Below are positions 51,891 to 59,440 of a stretch of DNA of 64,000 bases, piece after piece. The notes below the pieces were generated by a model, which had not been told where the DNA came from, made no database searches, and worked only from the letters and a program-made list of their open reading frames with translations. Origin of the DNA: DAHUXN01 sp963811805. Lineage in GTDB: Bacteria > Acidobacteriota > Terriglobia > Acidiferrales > UBA7541. Numbering within the stretch: the stretch's first letter is position 1; every line of letters starts with the position of its first letter. The position numbers and the translations under genes were made by a program. Location of the stretch: positions 1-64,000 of the forward strand of contig CAWESU010000001.1 of the NCBI GenBank assembly GCA_963811805.1, in the 5' to 3' direction.

Positions 51891-52311
51891 GATGCGGCTA
51901 CAAGGATGGAATCGCGACTCGCGGAGTCGCGCCGGGCGGGGCAAGCCCCGCCCCTACGAAACCTGAGGCGGAGCCGCAGAAGAAGAGTCTTCCTCGTGCT
52001 TGGCATTGATGCGGCTACAAGGATGGAATCGCGACTCGCGGAGTCGCGCCGGGCGGGGCAAGCCCCGCCCCTACGAAACCTGAGGCGGAGGTGCAGAGGA
52101 AGAGTCCGCCCCGTGCTTCGCATTGATGCGGCTACAAGGTCCGAATCGCGACTCGCGGAGTCGCGCCGGGCGGGGCAAGCCCCGCCCCTACGAAACCTGA
52201 GGCGGAGCTGCAGAGGAAGAGTCCGCCCCATGCTTCGCATTGATGCCGCTACAAGGATGGAATCGCGACTCGCGGAGTCGCGCCGGGCGGGGCAAGCCCC
52301 GCCCCTACGAA
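51854..52311 (+). repeat. 117-bp tandem array, about 3.9 copies, each with two hairpins
   Basis: Units start at 51854, 51971, 52088 and 52205, with exact 117-bp spacing measured from a shared anchor. Each carries CGCGACTC-GCG-GAGTCGCG and then GGGCGGGGC-AA-GCCCCGCCC, two strong adjacent hairpins (first copy 51913-51931 and 51934-51953). About 22 bp of each unit (CCGCAGAAGAAGAGT-type) match the oxidoreductase GLFLCGSG coding region. Units are over 90% identical by eye. Long ORFs across the array are repeat translations, not genes. Confidence 0.9.
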
Positions 52312-52351
52312 AGGCCAGCGCCGTGTGGCAATTTGCGCGGCGGTTCTGACT

Positions 52352-53653
52352 TTACTCGTGGACCGGAACCACACTACCGGCAGCATGCGCGCCGACCACG
52401 TTCTTGTAAATCACACCATCTTTCATGACAAATACCACCTTGCGCGTCGCCTTAATATCTTGCAGCGGATTCCCGTCGACAGCGATGATGTCCGCATTCA
52501 TGCCCGGCGCAATCGAGCCGATCTGGTTTTCGAGCTGCATCGATTCGGCGGCGAAATAATTTGCCGATTCCAACGCTTCCATGGGACTCATGCCCGCTCT
52601 CTCGACTCGAAAAATGAACTCGTCCGCCTGGTGTCCGAATGCTCCGGCCACCGCGTCTGTTCCAAACACAATCACCAATCCGGGGGTATGCACCGCGTCA
52701 TTGAACATGCGATCGTCTTCGGGCCAAACTTTGCGCATCGCGGCAAACCCTTCGGGCGTGTAGCCACCAATGCCCAAGTAACGCTGTTCATTGTCGAAAT
52801 AATTCTGCAAAACCAAGCCGGCCTGCGGGTCAAAAAATACGTGATGGTCGGCCATGAGCTTCAAATCCGACGGCGCCATCAGCGTGCCGTGCTCGACTTC
52901 CCAGCAACCCGCATCCACCGATTCCTTCACGGCCGATGCGTAGGCGTGAACGAGCGTGCGCAAACCATCCTTCTTGGCTTCATCGCATGCCGCGTCCAAT
53001 TGCTCCTGCGAAAGGGTCGAAGTTCCTCCTTGTCGAATGCTCGCCGAAGCAAAAATCTTCATCAAGTCCGCGCCCCTGGCCTTGTCTTCGTCGACATACT
53101 TTCGGATTTCGTCCGGGGTGCCAGTCTTCGGTCCGCGTCCAACGAGCGGACGAACGGCCGTCAGGATTCGCGGCCCGGGAATTTCGCCTTTGGCGATGGC
53201 TTCGCGTAACGGCACATCCGCCGGCGCGCCCACGCTTTGTATGGTGGTGAAACCTGCCATGAGCGTGGACCATGCGTTCGCGGCCATCGCTAGAAATGCG
53301 TGCTCTGGAGTTTCATTCTTCGCAACATCGTCGCCGGCGAAGCGTCCATCGGGCCCAAAGTGCCAACTGATGTGCTCATGACAATCGATCCATCCGGGCA
53401 TCACGGTCAGCCCGCGCAGATCGTAGATGCTGGCGCCGGCGGGTGCTGCTTCCGTGGAATTCACGCTGACGATCTTGCCGTGCTCAATCACAATGCTGGC
53501 ATCGTGCTCCTCGTGCCCTCGCCCATCCAGAAACGTGCCTACTCGCAGCACGACCGGCCGCTCTTGCGCCAGAACGACGCGAGCCCAGCCCATCACCATC
53601 AGCACACTCACAAGCAGCACGACATTTGCTAACACTTTCCTGGTCATTTCCAT
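52352..53653 (-). CDS. Exported amidohydrolase (imidazolonepropionase-like)
   Basis: A 433-residue metal-dependent hydrolase. A signal segment (about 5-28) precedes a TIM barrel of the amidohydrolase superfamily: the HxH-type motif is MPGWIDCHEHISWH; TLVHAYASAVKESV, WEVEHGTLM and VFGTDAVAGAFGH supply later ligands. GGAG lies 6 nt before the ATG at 53653, which decides the start among several in-frame options reaching 53731. It is similar to imidazolonepropionase-like and prolidase-like amidohydrolases common in Acidobacteria; the substrate is unknown. Confidence 0.85.
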   Translation of the reverse strand: MEMTRKVLANVVLLVSVLMVMGWARVVLAQERPVVLRVGTFLDGRGHEEHDASIVIEHGKIVSVNSTEAAPAGASIYDLRGLTVMPGWIDCHEHISWHFGPDGRFAGDDVAKNETPEHAFLAMAANAWSTLMAGFTTIQSVGAPADVPLREAIAKGEIPGPRILTAVRPLVGRGPKTGTPDEIRKYVDEDKARGADLMKIFASASIRQGGTSTLSQEQLDAACDEAKKDGLRTLVHAYASAVKESVDAGCWEVEHGTLMAPSDLKLMADHHVFFDPQAGLVLQNYFDNEQRYLGIGGYTPEGFAAMRKVWPEDDRMFNDAVHTPGLVIVFGTDAVAGAFGHQADEFIFRVERAGMSPMEALESANYFAAESMQLENQIGSIAPGMNADIIAVDGNPLQDIKATRKVVFVMKDGVIYKNVVGAHAAGSVVPVHE

Positions 53654-53770
53654 GGCGCTCCTTTGCTTGGTCATACCAAACGATTCTTGCCCGGCCAAAC
53701 GCCTGCAAATTATCAAACTCCTGCCCCTCAAGCCAGCGCTCTTGCTGTGCTTACGACCACCGATGTGAAA

Positions 53771-55579
53771 TCAGCCGAGGTGGCGAGGCTTGGCGTGGAT
53801 GGCTTTGACAATCTGGCGGGAGGCGTTGAGGCCGGAGGTGCCGGCGAGGGCGACTCCCGGATGGGTGCCGGAGCCGCAGAGGAAAAGTCCGCGAATGGGA
53901 GTGGCGTAGCGGGCGAAGCCGAGGAGCGGGCGCATGGTGAAAAGCTGGTCGAGGGCGAGTTCGCCGTGAGAGATGTGGCCGCCGGTGAGGCCGTAGGTTT
54001 CTTCCAGGTCGAGGGGGGTGATGACGCGGCGGGCGACGATTTTCGAGGGCAGATCGGGCGCGTATTCGGCGAGCGTCTTGATGACGGCGTCGGCGAGGGC
54101 ATCGCGGTGGGAGGGCCAATTGTTAGGGGACGCGCCTTCAGGGGCTGAAGCCCGTGAAATAGCGGCATTGGTTACGCCGGGGCTAAAGCCCCGGCCTCCT
54201 GAAAGATGTGATCCCTCAGCGGCGGAAGCGCCGGTTGCGCCGGAACGAAAAGCAGCTTCCTCACTCCGCGAAGGCCGCGCTGGTTCGGAATGACAAGCGG
54301 GAGAGGCTTCGCGAGAAGCGGCACTTGAGGCATTCACGTTGTAGGGCGCGTATTGCATGTGGATGGACATGACGTGCCCCGCGGGCGCGAGGGAGGGATC
54401 GAGGAGCGAAGGAACGGAGGCTTCGAGATAAGGTGAGGGCGAAAAATCGCCGTATTTCGAGGCGTCGAAGGCGCGCTCGAGATAATCGATTTCCGGGCCG
54501 ATGTGGATGCGGGCGGCGAGGGCGGCGTTGGCGTCGGGAGAAGTTTTCAGCGCGGTGAAATTCGGGAGGGCGTCGAGCGCGAGAAGAACGCGGGCGACGA
54601 CGCCGCGCGAACGGTAGTTGCGCATCTTCTGAAGAAAACTGGGCGCGAGATGGACGGGTTCGAGGAGATGGAGGAAGGTGCACTTGGGGTCGGCGCCGGA
54701 AACGACGGCCTTGGCGGGGATTTCTTCGCCGGTCGTGAGAGCGACGCCGGAAACGGCGCCGTCTTTGACCAGGATGCGCGCGACTTCGGCCTTGGTGCGA
54801 ATTTCGGCGCCGGCGTGTTTGGCGGCGGCAGCGAGGGCGTTCGAGAGAGCGCCCGCGCCGCCACGAACTTGCGTGGAGCCGCCATCGGGCAGGCCGCCTG
54901 CTCCACAGCGCAACAGAAGAAGCGCGGTGGTGCCCGCGGACCATGGCCCCGCGGCCGCGCCGAAGATTCCCCGCGCGGCGATGGTGGCGCGAAGCAATTC
55001 CGTCTCGAAAAACTCCGCGACGAAATCCGCAACGGCCATGGGGCCCCAGCGAATCAGGCGCTGCATGTTTTTCTTGCGCAGGCCGCGGAAGGCCTTTCCG
55101 GCGCGGAGAAGATTCCAGAGGTCACGAGAGGTGGGCTTGTTGATTTCGGGCGGGGTCATGAGGAGGAGATCGCGGATGAGGGCACGCGCGGAGTCGAGAG
55201 TTTCGCTCAGCTCGGTGTATTTCGCGGCGTCGGATTTGGAGAAAGGCGCGATCGCGGCGGCAGATTTGCGCGCGTCGGAGTGGAGGAGAAGCGCGCGGCC
55301 GTCGGGATGCGGCGCGAAGACGCGGGCGGCGGGCTCGAGAAATTGGACGCCATGGCGATCGAGCTCCATGTCCCTGGCGATGGCCGAAGCGAGCGGGCCG
55401 TGAACGGCGTCGAGGATGGAGGCGCGAAAGCCGGGATGGAATTCCTCGGTGACGGCGGCGCCGCCGACGACGGGACGGCGTTCGAGGACGAGCGGCTTGA
55501 AGCCGGCGCGCGCGAGGTAAAAAGCGATGACGACGGAATTTTGGCCGGCGCCGATGATGATCAGGTCGTGTCTTGGCAT
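53771..55579 (-). CDS. Phytoene-dehydrogenase-like FAD oxidoreductase with repeat-derived insert
   Basis: A 602-residue CrtI/PYROXD2-like NAD(P)/FAD oxidoreductase. The N-terminal FAD motif is IIIGAGQNSVVIAFYLARAG (GQNS replaces the common GHNG). GGAAVTEEFHPGFR, GAGALSNALAAAAKHAGAEI and the C-terminal RGLFLCGSGTHPGVALAG follow. Residues about 416-487 are an extra in-frame segment absent from the paralogue at 56095; it is rich in Ala/Ser/Gly/Pro and matches two dispersed repeats (see 54114-54205 and 54247-54296). Without it the length fits the family. The start lies 4 nt after the previous gene. The substrate is unknown; a carotenoid role is not implied by the name. Confidence 0.88.
   Translation of the reverse strand: MPRHDLIIIGAGQNSVVIAFYLARAGFKPLVLERRPVVGGAAVTEEFHPGFRASILDAVHGPLASAIARDMELDRHGVQFLEPAARVFAPHPDGRALLLHSDARKSAAAIAPFSKSDAAKYTELSETLDSARALIRDLLLMTPPEINKPTSRDLWNLLRAGKAFRGLRKKNMQRLIRWGPMAVADFVAEFFETELLRATIAARGIFGAAAGPWSAGTTALLLLRCGAGGLPDGGSTQVRGGAGALSNALAAAAKHAGAEIRTKAEVARILVKDGAVSGVALTTGEEIPAKAVVSGADPKCTFLHLLEPVHLAPSFLQKMRNYRSRGVVARVLLALDALPNFTALKTSPDANAALAARIHIGPEIDYLERAFDASKYGDFSPSPYLEASVPSLLDPSLAPAGHVMSIHMQYAPYNVNASSAASREASPACHSEPARPSRSEEAAFRSGATGASAAEGSHLSGGRGFSPGVTNAAISRASAPEGASPNNWPSHRDALADAVIKTLAEYAPDLPSKIVARRVITPLDLEETYGLTGGHISHGELALDQLFTMRPLLGFARYATPIRGLFLCGSGTHPGVALAGTSGLNASRQIVKAIHAKPRHLG
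54114..54205 (+). repeat. Palindromic dispersed element, copy 2 (in frame within coding sequence)
   Basis: Same layout as 51712-51800, with AGGGGCTGAAGCCC and CCGGGGCTAAAGCCCCGG. On the minus strand it is translated as GGRGFSPGVTNAAISRASAP within the oxidoreductase. The reading frame is kept open through the element. Confidence 0.75.
54247..54296 (+). repeat. Second dispersed element inside the oxidoreductase gene
   Basis: A ~50-bp stretch (AGCTTCCTCACTCCGCGAAG ... GGTTCGGAATGACA) matches the intergenic stretch at 60675-60730. On the minus strand it is translated as CHSEPARPSRSEEAAF. It resembles the short dispersed sequence with TTCGGAATGACA core seen in many bacterial genomes. Confidence 0.65.
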
Positions 55580-55583
55580 AGTT

Positions 55584-56093
55584 TTAGAATTGCGAGTGCA
55601 CGCGTTCCGTATACGACTCGCACGTCGTGGACGGCGTTGGGGCTAACAACTCTCTGTTATTGAGGGTGAAACTAGGCCGCGCCTCGATCCTCCTGATCGC
55701 CATCGCAATGTGCTTCTGTGTCCATGTGCCGCCGAGCGGGGGACCTACGAAAGACACCCCGATAGGTTCATCGCCGGACAATACAAACTGGGCGTTGTTT
55801 TGGATATCGAAGCGCTGATGGCCATCATGTTCTGTTAAGAAAACGACAAAGACCCATCCGTTCGGTCGAGCTGGCGCAGCATAGTTGACCACGTAAATCA
55901 CTTTTTGGTGTGGATAGGATTTCTCATCGAGGAAGTATCCAAGAGTTCGCGTAGCCGTGGACGATGATGGCAAGAAGTTCTTGACCGCCAAGCAATGAGC
56001 GGCACCAATCAGGAGTTGCGGCGAACTCTTCTGCGCGTGGGCCGGCGCGCTCAACCACGTCAATAGGGCCAGCGCTAACGCGGTTTGTCTCAC
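55584..56093 (-). CDS. Small secreted protein between two oxidoreductases
   Basis: A 169-residue exported protein. The GTG at 56093, 1 nt after the stop of the upstream oxidoreductase, starts a clear signal peptide (RQTALALALLTWLSAPAHAQ). The mature part is beta-rich (YFLDEKSYPHQKVIYVVNYA; GWVFVVFLTEHDGHQRFDI; ISFVGPPLGGTWTQKHI-like) with no recognised domain. The longer ORF to 56273 lies inside the upstream gene and is rejected. It stands in the middle of a three-gene operon. Confidence 0.7.
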   Translation of the reverse strand: MRQTALALALLTWLSAPAHAQKSSPQLLIGAAHCLAVKNFLPSSSTATRTLGYFLDEKSYPHQKVIYVVNYAAPARPNGWVFVVFLTEHDGHQRFDIQNNAQFVLSGDEPIGVSFVGPPLGGTWTQKHIAMAIRRIEARPSFTLNNRELLAPTPSTTCESYTERVHSQF

Positions 56094-56094
56094 G

Positions 56095-57693
56095 TTAGTT
56101 GGCTCCCATGTCTTTGAGAATTTCGAGGGCGGCGAGGCGTCCGGGGGCGCCCATGATGCCGCCGCCGGGATGCGTGGCGGAGCCGCACATGTATAGATTG
56201 TCGATAGGAGTGCGGTAGCGGGCCCATCCGGCGACGGGACGAAGGAAGAAAAGCTGCTCGAGGGAAAGTTCACCCTGGAAGATATTGCCTTCGGTGAGGC
56301 CGATTTGCTGCTCGATATCGAGCGGGGTGAGGACTTGCTTGCCGATGATGATGTTTTTCAGGTTGGGAGCGTATTCGGCGATGGTGTCGATGACGGCGTT
56401 GCCGAATTCCTCGCGGCGATTTTCCCAGGAGCCATTTTTCAGCTTGTAGGGCGCGTACTGCACGAAGCAAGAAAGCACGTGTTTGCCGGGAGGCGCGAGG
56501 GACGTGTCGGTGAGGCTGGGAATGACCATGTCGATGTATGGGCGATGGGAAAATTCGCCGTATTTGGCCTGGTCGTAAGCGCGCTCCATGTAATCGATGG
56601 AAGGCGAAATGGAAATCGCGCCGCGGAGATGATGATTGGAGCCATTCGACGCGGCGGGGAGACAAGTGAATTCGGGAAGCGCATCGAGGGCGAGATTCAC
56701 TTTGCCGGAGGAGCCGCGATATTTGTAGCGGTGAACTTCTTCGAGAAATTCGGCGGGAAGATCTTTAGCGTCGAGCATTTTGACAAAAGTGAGATTGGGA
56801 TCGACGCTGGAGGAGACGATTTTGGCGTGGATTTCTTCGCCGGATTGCAAGACAACACCTGTGGCGCGGCCATTGCGCGTGAGAATTTTCGCGACGGGGG
56901 CCTCCATGCGAATTTCGGCACCGGCTTCGCGGGCGGCGTCGCCGATGGCGTTGGAGATTGCGCCGGTGCCGCCGCGGCTGAATCCCCAGGCGCGAAATGC
57001 GCCGTCGATTTCGCCCATGTAATGGTGCAGAAGAACGTACGCCGTGCCCGGGGAGCGCACGCCAAGAAAAGTGCCGATGATTCCAGAGGCGGACATGGTG
57101 GCTTTGAGGACGTCGGTCTCGAACCACTGGTCGAGGAAATCGGCGGCGGACATGGTCATGAGTTGGACGAGATTGTATTTTTCCTCGGCGGGGAGAGATT
57201 GGAAGCGGCGCGCGAGGAATGCGAATTTGCGCAGGCCGGAGGGATGAAGCGAAGTGGGATCGGGCGGCGTCATGGCAAGGAGCGGCTTGACGAAGCGGCA
57301 CATCTGGACCATTTCCTTGCCGAATTCGTCGTAGGCTTCTGCGTCGCGGCGAGAGTGGCGGACGAGTTCGCGGCGGGTTTTGGCGTGGTCGTTGACGCGC
57401 CAGAGATGGTCGCCGTTGGGCATGGGCGTGAAGGTGCCGTCGAGCGGGAGAATTTCGAGGCCGTGGCGCGGAAGGTCGAGGTCGCGAATGATTTCCGGGC
57501 GCAGAAGCGAGACGACGTAAGAGCAGACGGAGAATTTGAATCCGGGGATGATTTCTTCGGTGACGGCCGCGCCGCCGAGGACGTAGCGGCGTTCGAGGAC
57601 GAGGACTTTTTTGCCGGCGCGGGCGAGGTAGGCCGCGTTCACGAGGCCGTTGTGGCCGCCGCCGATGATGATGACGTCGTAGGATTTGGGCAT
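56095..57693 (-). CDS. Phytoene-dehydrogenase-like FAD oxidoreductase (PYROXD2-like)
   Basis: A 532-residue CrtI/PYROXD2-like enzyme of normal length. FAD motif IIIGGGHNGLVNAAYLARAG; LGGAAVTEEIIPGFKFS; SRGGTGAISNAIGDAAREAG; C-terminal FAD motif LYMCGSATHPGGGIMGAPG. It is a paralogue of the gene at 53771-55579, with which it aligns along most of its length. First gene of a three-gene operon (oxidoreductase, secreted protein, oxidoreductase). It probably desaturates or oxidises a hydrophobic substrate. Confidence 0.9.
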   Translation of the reverse strand: MPKSYDVIIIGGGHNGLVNAAYLARAGKKVLVLERRYVLGGAAVTEEIIPGFKFSVCSYVVSLLRPEIIRDLDLPRHGLEILPLDGTFTPMPNGDHLWRVNDHAKTRRELVRHSRRDAEAYDEFGKEMVQMCRFVKPLLAMTPPDPTSLHPSGLRKFAFLARRFQSLPAEEKYNLVQLMTMSAADFLDQWFETDVLKATMSASGIIGTFLGVRSPGTAYVLLHHYMGEIDGAFRAWGFSRGGTGAISNAIGDAAREAGAEIRMEAPVAKILTRNGRATGVVLQSGEEIHAKIVSSSVDPNLTFVKMLDAKDLPAEFLEEVHRYKYRGSSGKVNLALDALPEFTCLPAASNGSNHHLRGAISISPSIDYMERAYDQAKYGEFSHRPYIDMVIPSLTDTSLAPPGKHVLSCFVQYAPYKLKNGSWENRREEFGNAVIDTIAEYAPNLKNIIIGKQVLTPLDIEQQIGLTEGNIFQGELSLEQLFFLRPVAGWARYRTPIDNLYMCGSATHPGGGIMGAPGRLAALEILKDMGAN

Positions 57694-57810
57694 GGCGCCG
57701 TGCGTGCTTTGCGCGTGCGAAAAGAACGGACATTTTACAGGGGGAGAGGCGGGGCGACAAGCGGAGGCGGGGAGCCTGACCGGTGAGCCCAGATTTCTAT
57801 TCGCTGGGAG

Positions 57811-58143
57811 CTAATCGCGTACGAAGAAAAACACGACTCCAAGCCCAACCAAGATGAGGGGCCAGAAACGAACCGGAATACCCAAAAGCGAATCTTCGAG
57901 GGAAAGGCTCACTTCGTGGCCGGTTTCTTTCTCAACAAATAAACGGTCCCGTCCGTGCCCAAACCATGACCGAAGCGCATAAACCAACACCGCGGCGATG
58001 CAAAAACCGGCCAGCTTCGGCCAGCCGTGACGCTGGTAATAATGGCTATCGGCAAATATCGATCGCGTAGCTAGTTCCGTGAGGAGCAGGCAACCGAACG
58101 CGATGAGCGCGATAAGAAATCCCTTGCCACGCCAGACTAGCAT
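57811..58143 (-). CDS. Hypothetical three-helix membrane protein
   Basis: A 110-residue protein from the ATG at 58143 (AGGAAG about 7 nt upstream; the ORF extends further to 58215). Three hydrophobic helices (about 7-26, 44-62, 92-108) are separated by a charged loop with FVEKETGHEVSLSLEDSLL. No family is recognised. It is adjacent to the duplicated gcvT promoter. Confidence 0.55.
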   Translation of the reverse strand: MLVWRGKGFLIALIAFGCLLLTELATRSIFADSHYYQRHGWPKLAGFCIAAVLVYALRSWFGHGRDRLFVEKETGHEVSLSLEDSLLGIPVRFWPLILVGLGVVFFFVRD

Positions 58144-58225
58144 CGAGAGCTTCCTTGATGGCCCTGGTAGACCCAACAGCCGCCCATGGTAGAGGCTGTG
58201 CCGGAGTGCCGTCAAGCCGCAGCGC

Positions 58226-58255
58226 TTGCTGGAAATGAGAAGCGCGCACTATAAT
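58226..58255 (+). promoter_or_regulatory. Duplicated gcvT promoter (copy A)
   Basis: TTGCTG (58226-58231), an 18-bp spacer, and TATAAT (58250-58255). The same design occurs ahead of the real gcvT (59364-59393), followed in both by a similar leader. Confidence 0.55.
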
Positions 58256-58291
58256 TTGCGCGCGAAATTGCACGAAGGAACGGAGAAAAAC

Positions 58292-58420
58292 GTGCCCCTA
58301 GGGACGGCGGTGCATGAGAGGACGCTGAAGCCGTGCGAGAGCCTGAATTACCGCGAGTGGTCGGGCTACTACACGATGAGCGCGTACGAGACGCGAAAGG
58401 ACCCTACTTGCGGTGCGTGA
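58292..58420 (+). pseudogene. Diverged duplicate of the gcvT 5' end
   Basis: A 42-codon ORF from a GTG (VPLGTAVHERTLKPCESLNY then REWSGYYTMSAYET) that matches the first 34 codons of the gcvT at 59441, then ends. The leader and promoter are duplicated too (58226-58291). It is separated from gcvT by the minus-strand gene at 58404-59186. It is probably a relic of an insertion or a partial tandem duplication; a short peptide could still be made. Confidence 0.75.
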
Positions 58421-59186
58421 TCTTGCGAAAGAGATCAGGCCAGAACTCTTGCAGAATGTTGACGGGCACACTGAGTCCGACCTGCTCGCTGCCGTCGGCG
58501 AACGTATAGCTCGCCAAGGGATGATGGCCGGGACGCCAAGTCGTTGAAATCGCGGTCGAGGCGTAGTACCCCACGAGCTTTGAGACGTTCAAGGTCGGCT
58601 GCCCCTGATTATTATAAGTGAGAAAACTGTACTCGACACCGTGCAGGACGCGCCGCCGCTTGCCTCCGTGCTGGTCGGAAATATAGCGAACATCTTCATG
58701 TAGAGCCGCCGCAAGCGGCGCCCGAATGGTCCCTTGGACAATGTTGCTCGCGGTACGCGAGGCTACTCGGAGTCCGAATCCGGAAAACCCACCACCCCAT
58801 TGCGAAGGGGAGTTTGTAGTTTGATCGAGGACGAGGGCAAAAAAGACGGGCTTGAAATAGGCTCCTACGGAAAAGAAATCCTGTTTCCAATAAAGCTTCC
58901 AGCGCTCTTTCCCGGTCAGTGGAGTGAAGTTCGAAGCTGGCGACACAGTTATGCCGGTGACGGGATTTACGGCCAACCGCGCCTTCTGGCTATTGGTGGA
59001 GGTCGTCGGGGCCCCCGACTGCGGCCCATCCTCCTTCGCCGGGTTTTGTTGCAGATCATCTCCTGGCGTGCCAGTGGCCGCTGCGGCCTGTTGGGAACGC
59101 GCTACGGAAGGGATCGCAATCAGCGCAATGAAACCGAGAGCCGCTGTGAAGACAGTACTGCGCTTTCTATTGCGCCATCTCCGCAT
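58404..59186 (-). CDS. Conserved secreted protein of unknown function
   Basis: A 260-residue protein with signal peptide (about 10-32, ending ARSQ), a low-complexity Ala/Gly/Pro/Ser linker, then a domain with GKERWKLYWKQDFFSVGAYF, FALVLDQTTNSPSQWGGGFS, APLAAALHEDVRYISDQHGG and GYYASTAISTTWRPG. Similar domains are, from memory, widespread in Acidobacteria without assigned function. The aromatic pattern would suit an outer-membrane or surface protein. Its 3' end overlaps the gcvT duplicate by 17 bp and the gene lies between the two gcvT promoter copies. Confidence 0.75.
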   Translation of the reverse strand: MRRWRNRKRSTVFTAALGFIALIAIPSVARSQQAAAATGTPGDDLQQNPAKEDGPQSGAPTTSTNSQKARLAVNPVTGITVSPASNFTPLTGKERWKLYWKQDFFSVGAYFKPVFFALVLDQTTNSPSQWGGGFSGFGLRVASRTASNIVQGTIRAPLAAALHEDVRYISDQHGGKRRRVLHGVEYSFLTYNNQGQPTLNVSKLVGYYASTAISTTWRPGHHPLASYTFADGSEQVGLSVPVNILQEFWPDLFRKITHRK

Positions 59187-59363
59187 GAAGTTGGGAATCC
59201 CCCGTCGTGGATTTTGAATCAGCAGAATCGCTGAGATTTCAGTCTCGGTTCAGATACTTTCTTTTCCATCGGTTAGACGCTGTGAAACCGATTGCAGTTA
59301 CTTTTAGCACTGGCAGGGCTGTGGGTACTTTTGCCTAACCCTGTCCTTTACCACGGTGGCGGC

Positions 59364-59393
59364 TTGATGGAACAGAAACACACCCACTATAAT
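59364..59393 (+). promoter_or_regulatory. gcvT promoter
   Basis: TTGATG (59364-59369), 18-bp spacer, TATAAT (59388-59393), 48 bp before the GTG start with GGAGA as ribosome-binding site. Confidence 0.65.
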
Positions 59394-59440
59394 CGGCGGC
59401 GAAGAAAAGTTCACGAAGTAGCGAGAAAACGGAGACGAAA

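Noticed and set aside
51854..52311. CRISPR array
   Set aside because: The whole 117-bp unit is conserved, with no variable spacers, and there are no cas genes.
51854..52311. Integron attC cassette array
   Set aside because: No integrase, no R/L core sites, and the units lack ORFs.
51879..52349. 156-codon ORF with four near-identical repeats
   Set aside because: It is the translation of the 117-bp tandem array and of flanking GC palindromes; there is no start signal and it has no protein-like composition.
55584..56273. 229-codon start for the secreted protein
   Set aside because: The first 60 codons lie inside the upstream oxidoreductase gene; the GTG at 56093 gives a clean signal peptide.
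56305..57786. 493-codon plus-strand ORF
   Set aside because: Complement of the phytoene-dehydrogenase-like gene; Gly/Glu/Phe/Ala-rich shadow.
59394..59440. Glycine riboswitch ahead of gcvT
   Set aside because: Only 47 nt separate the -10 box from the start codon, too short for the aptamer, and no matching conserved core was seen.
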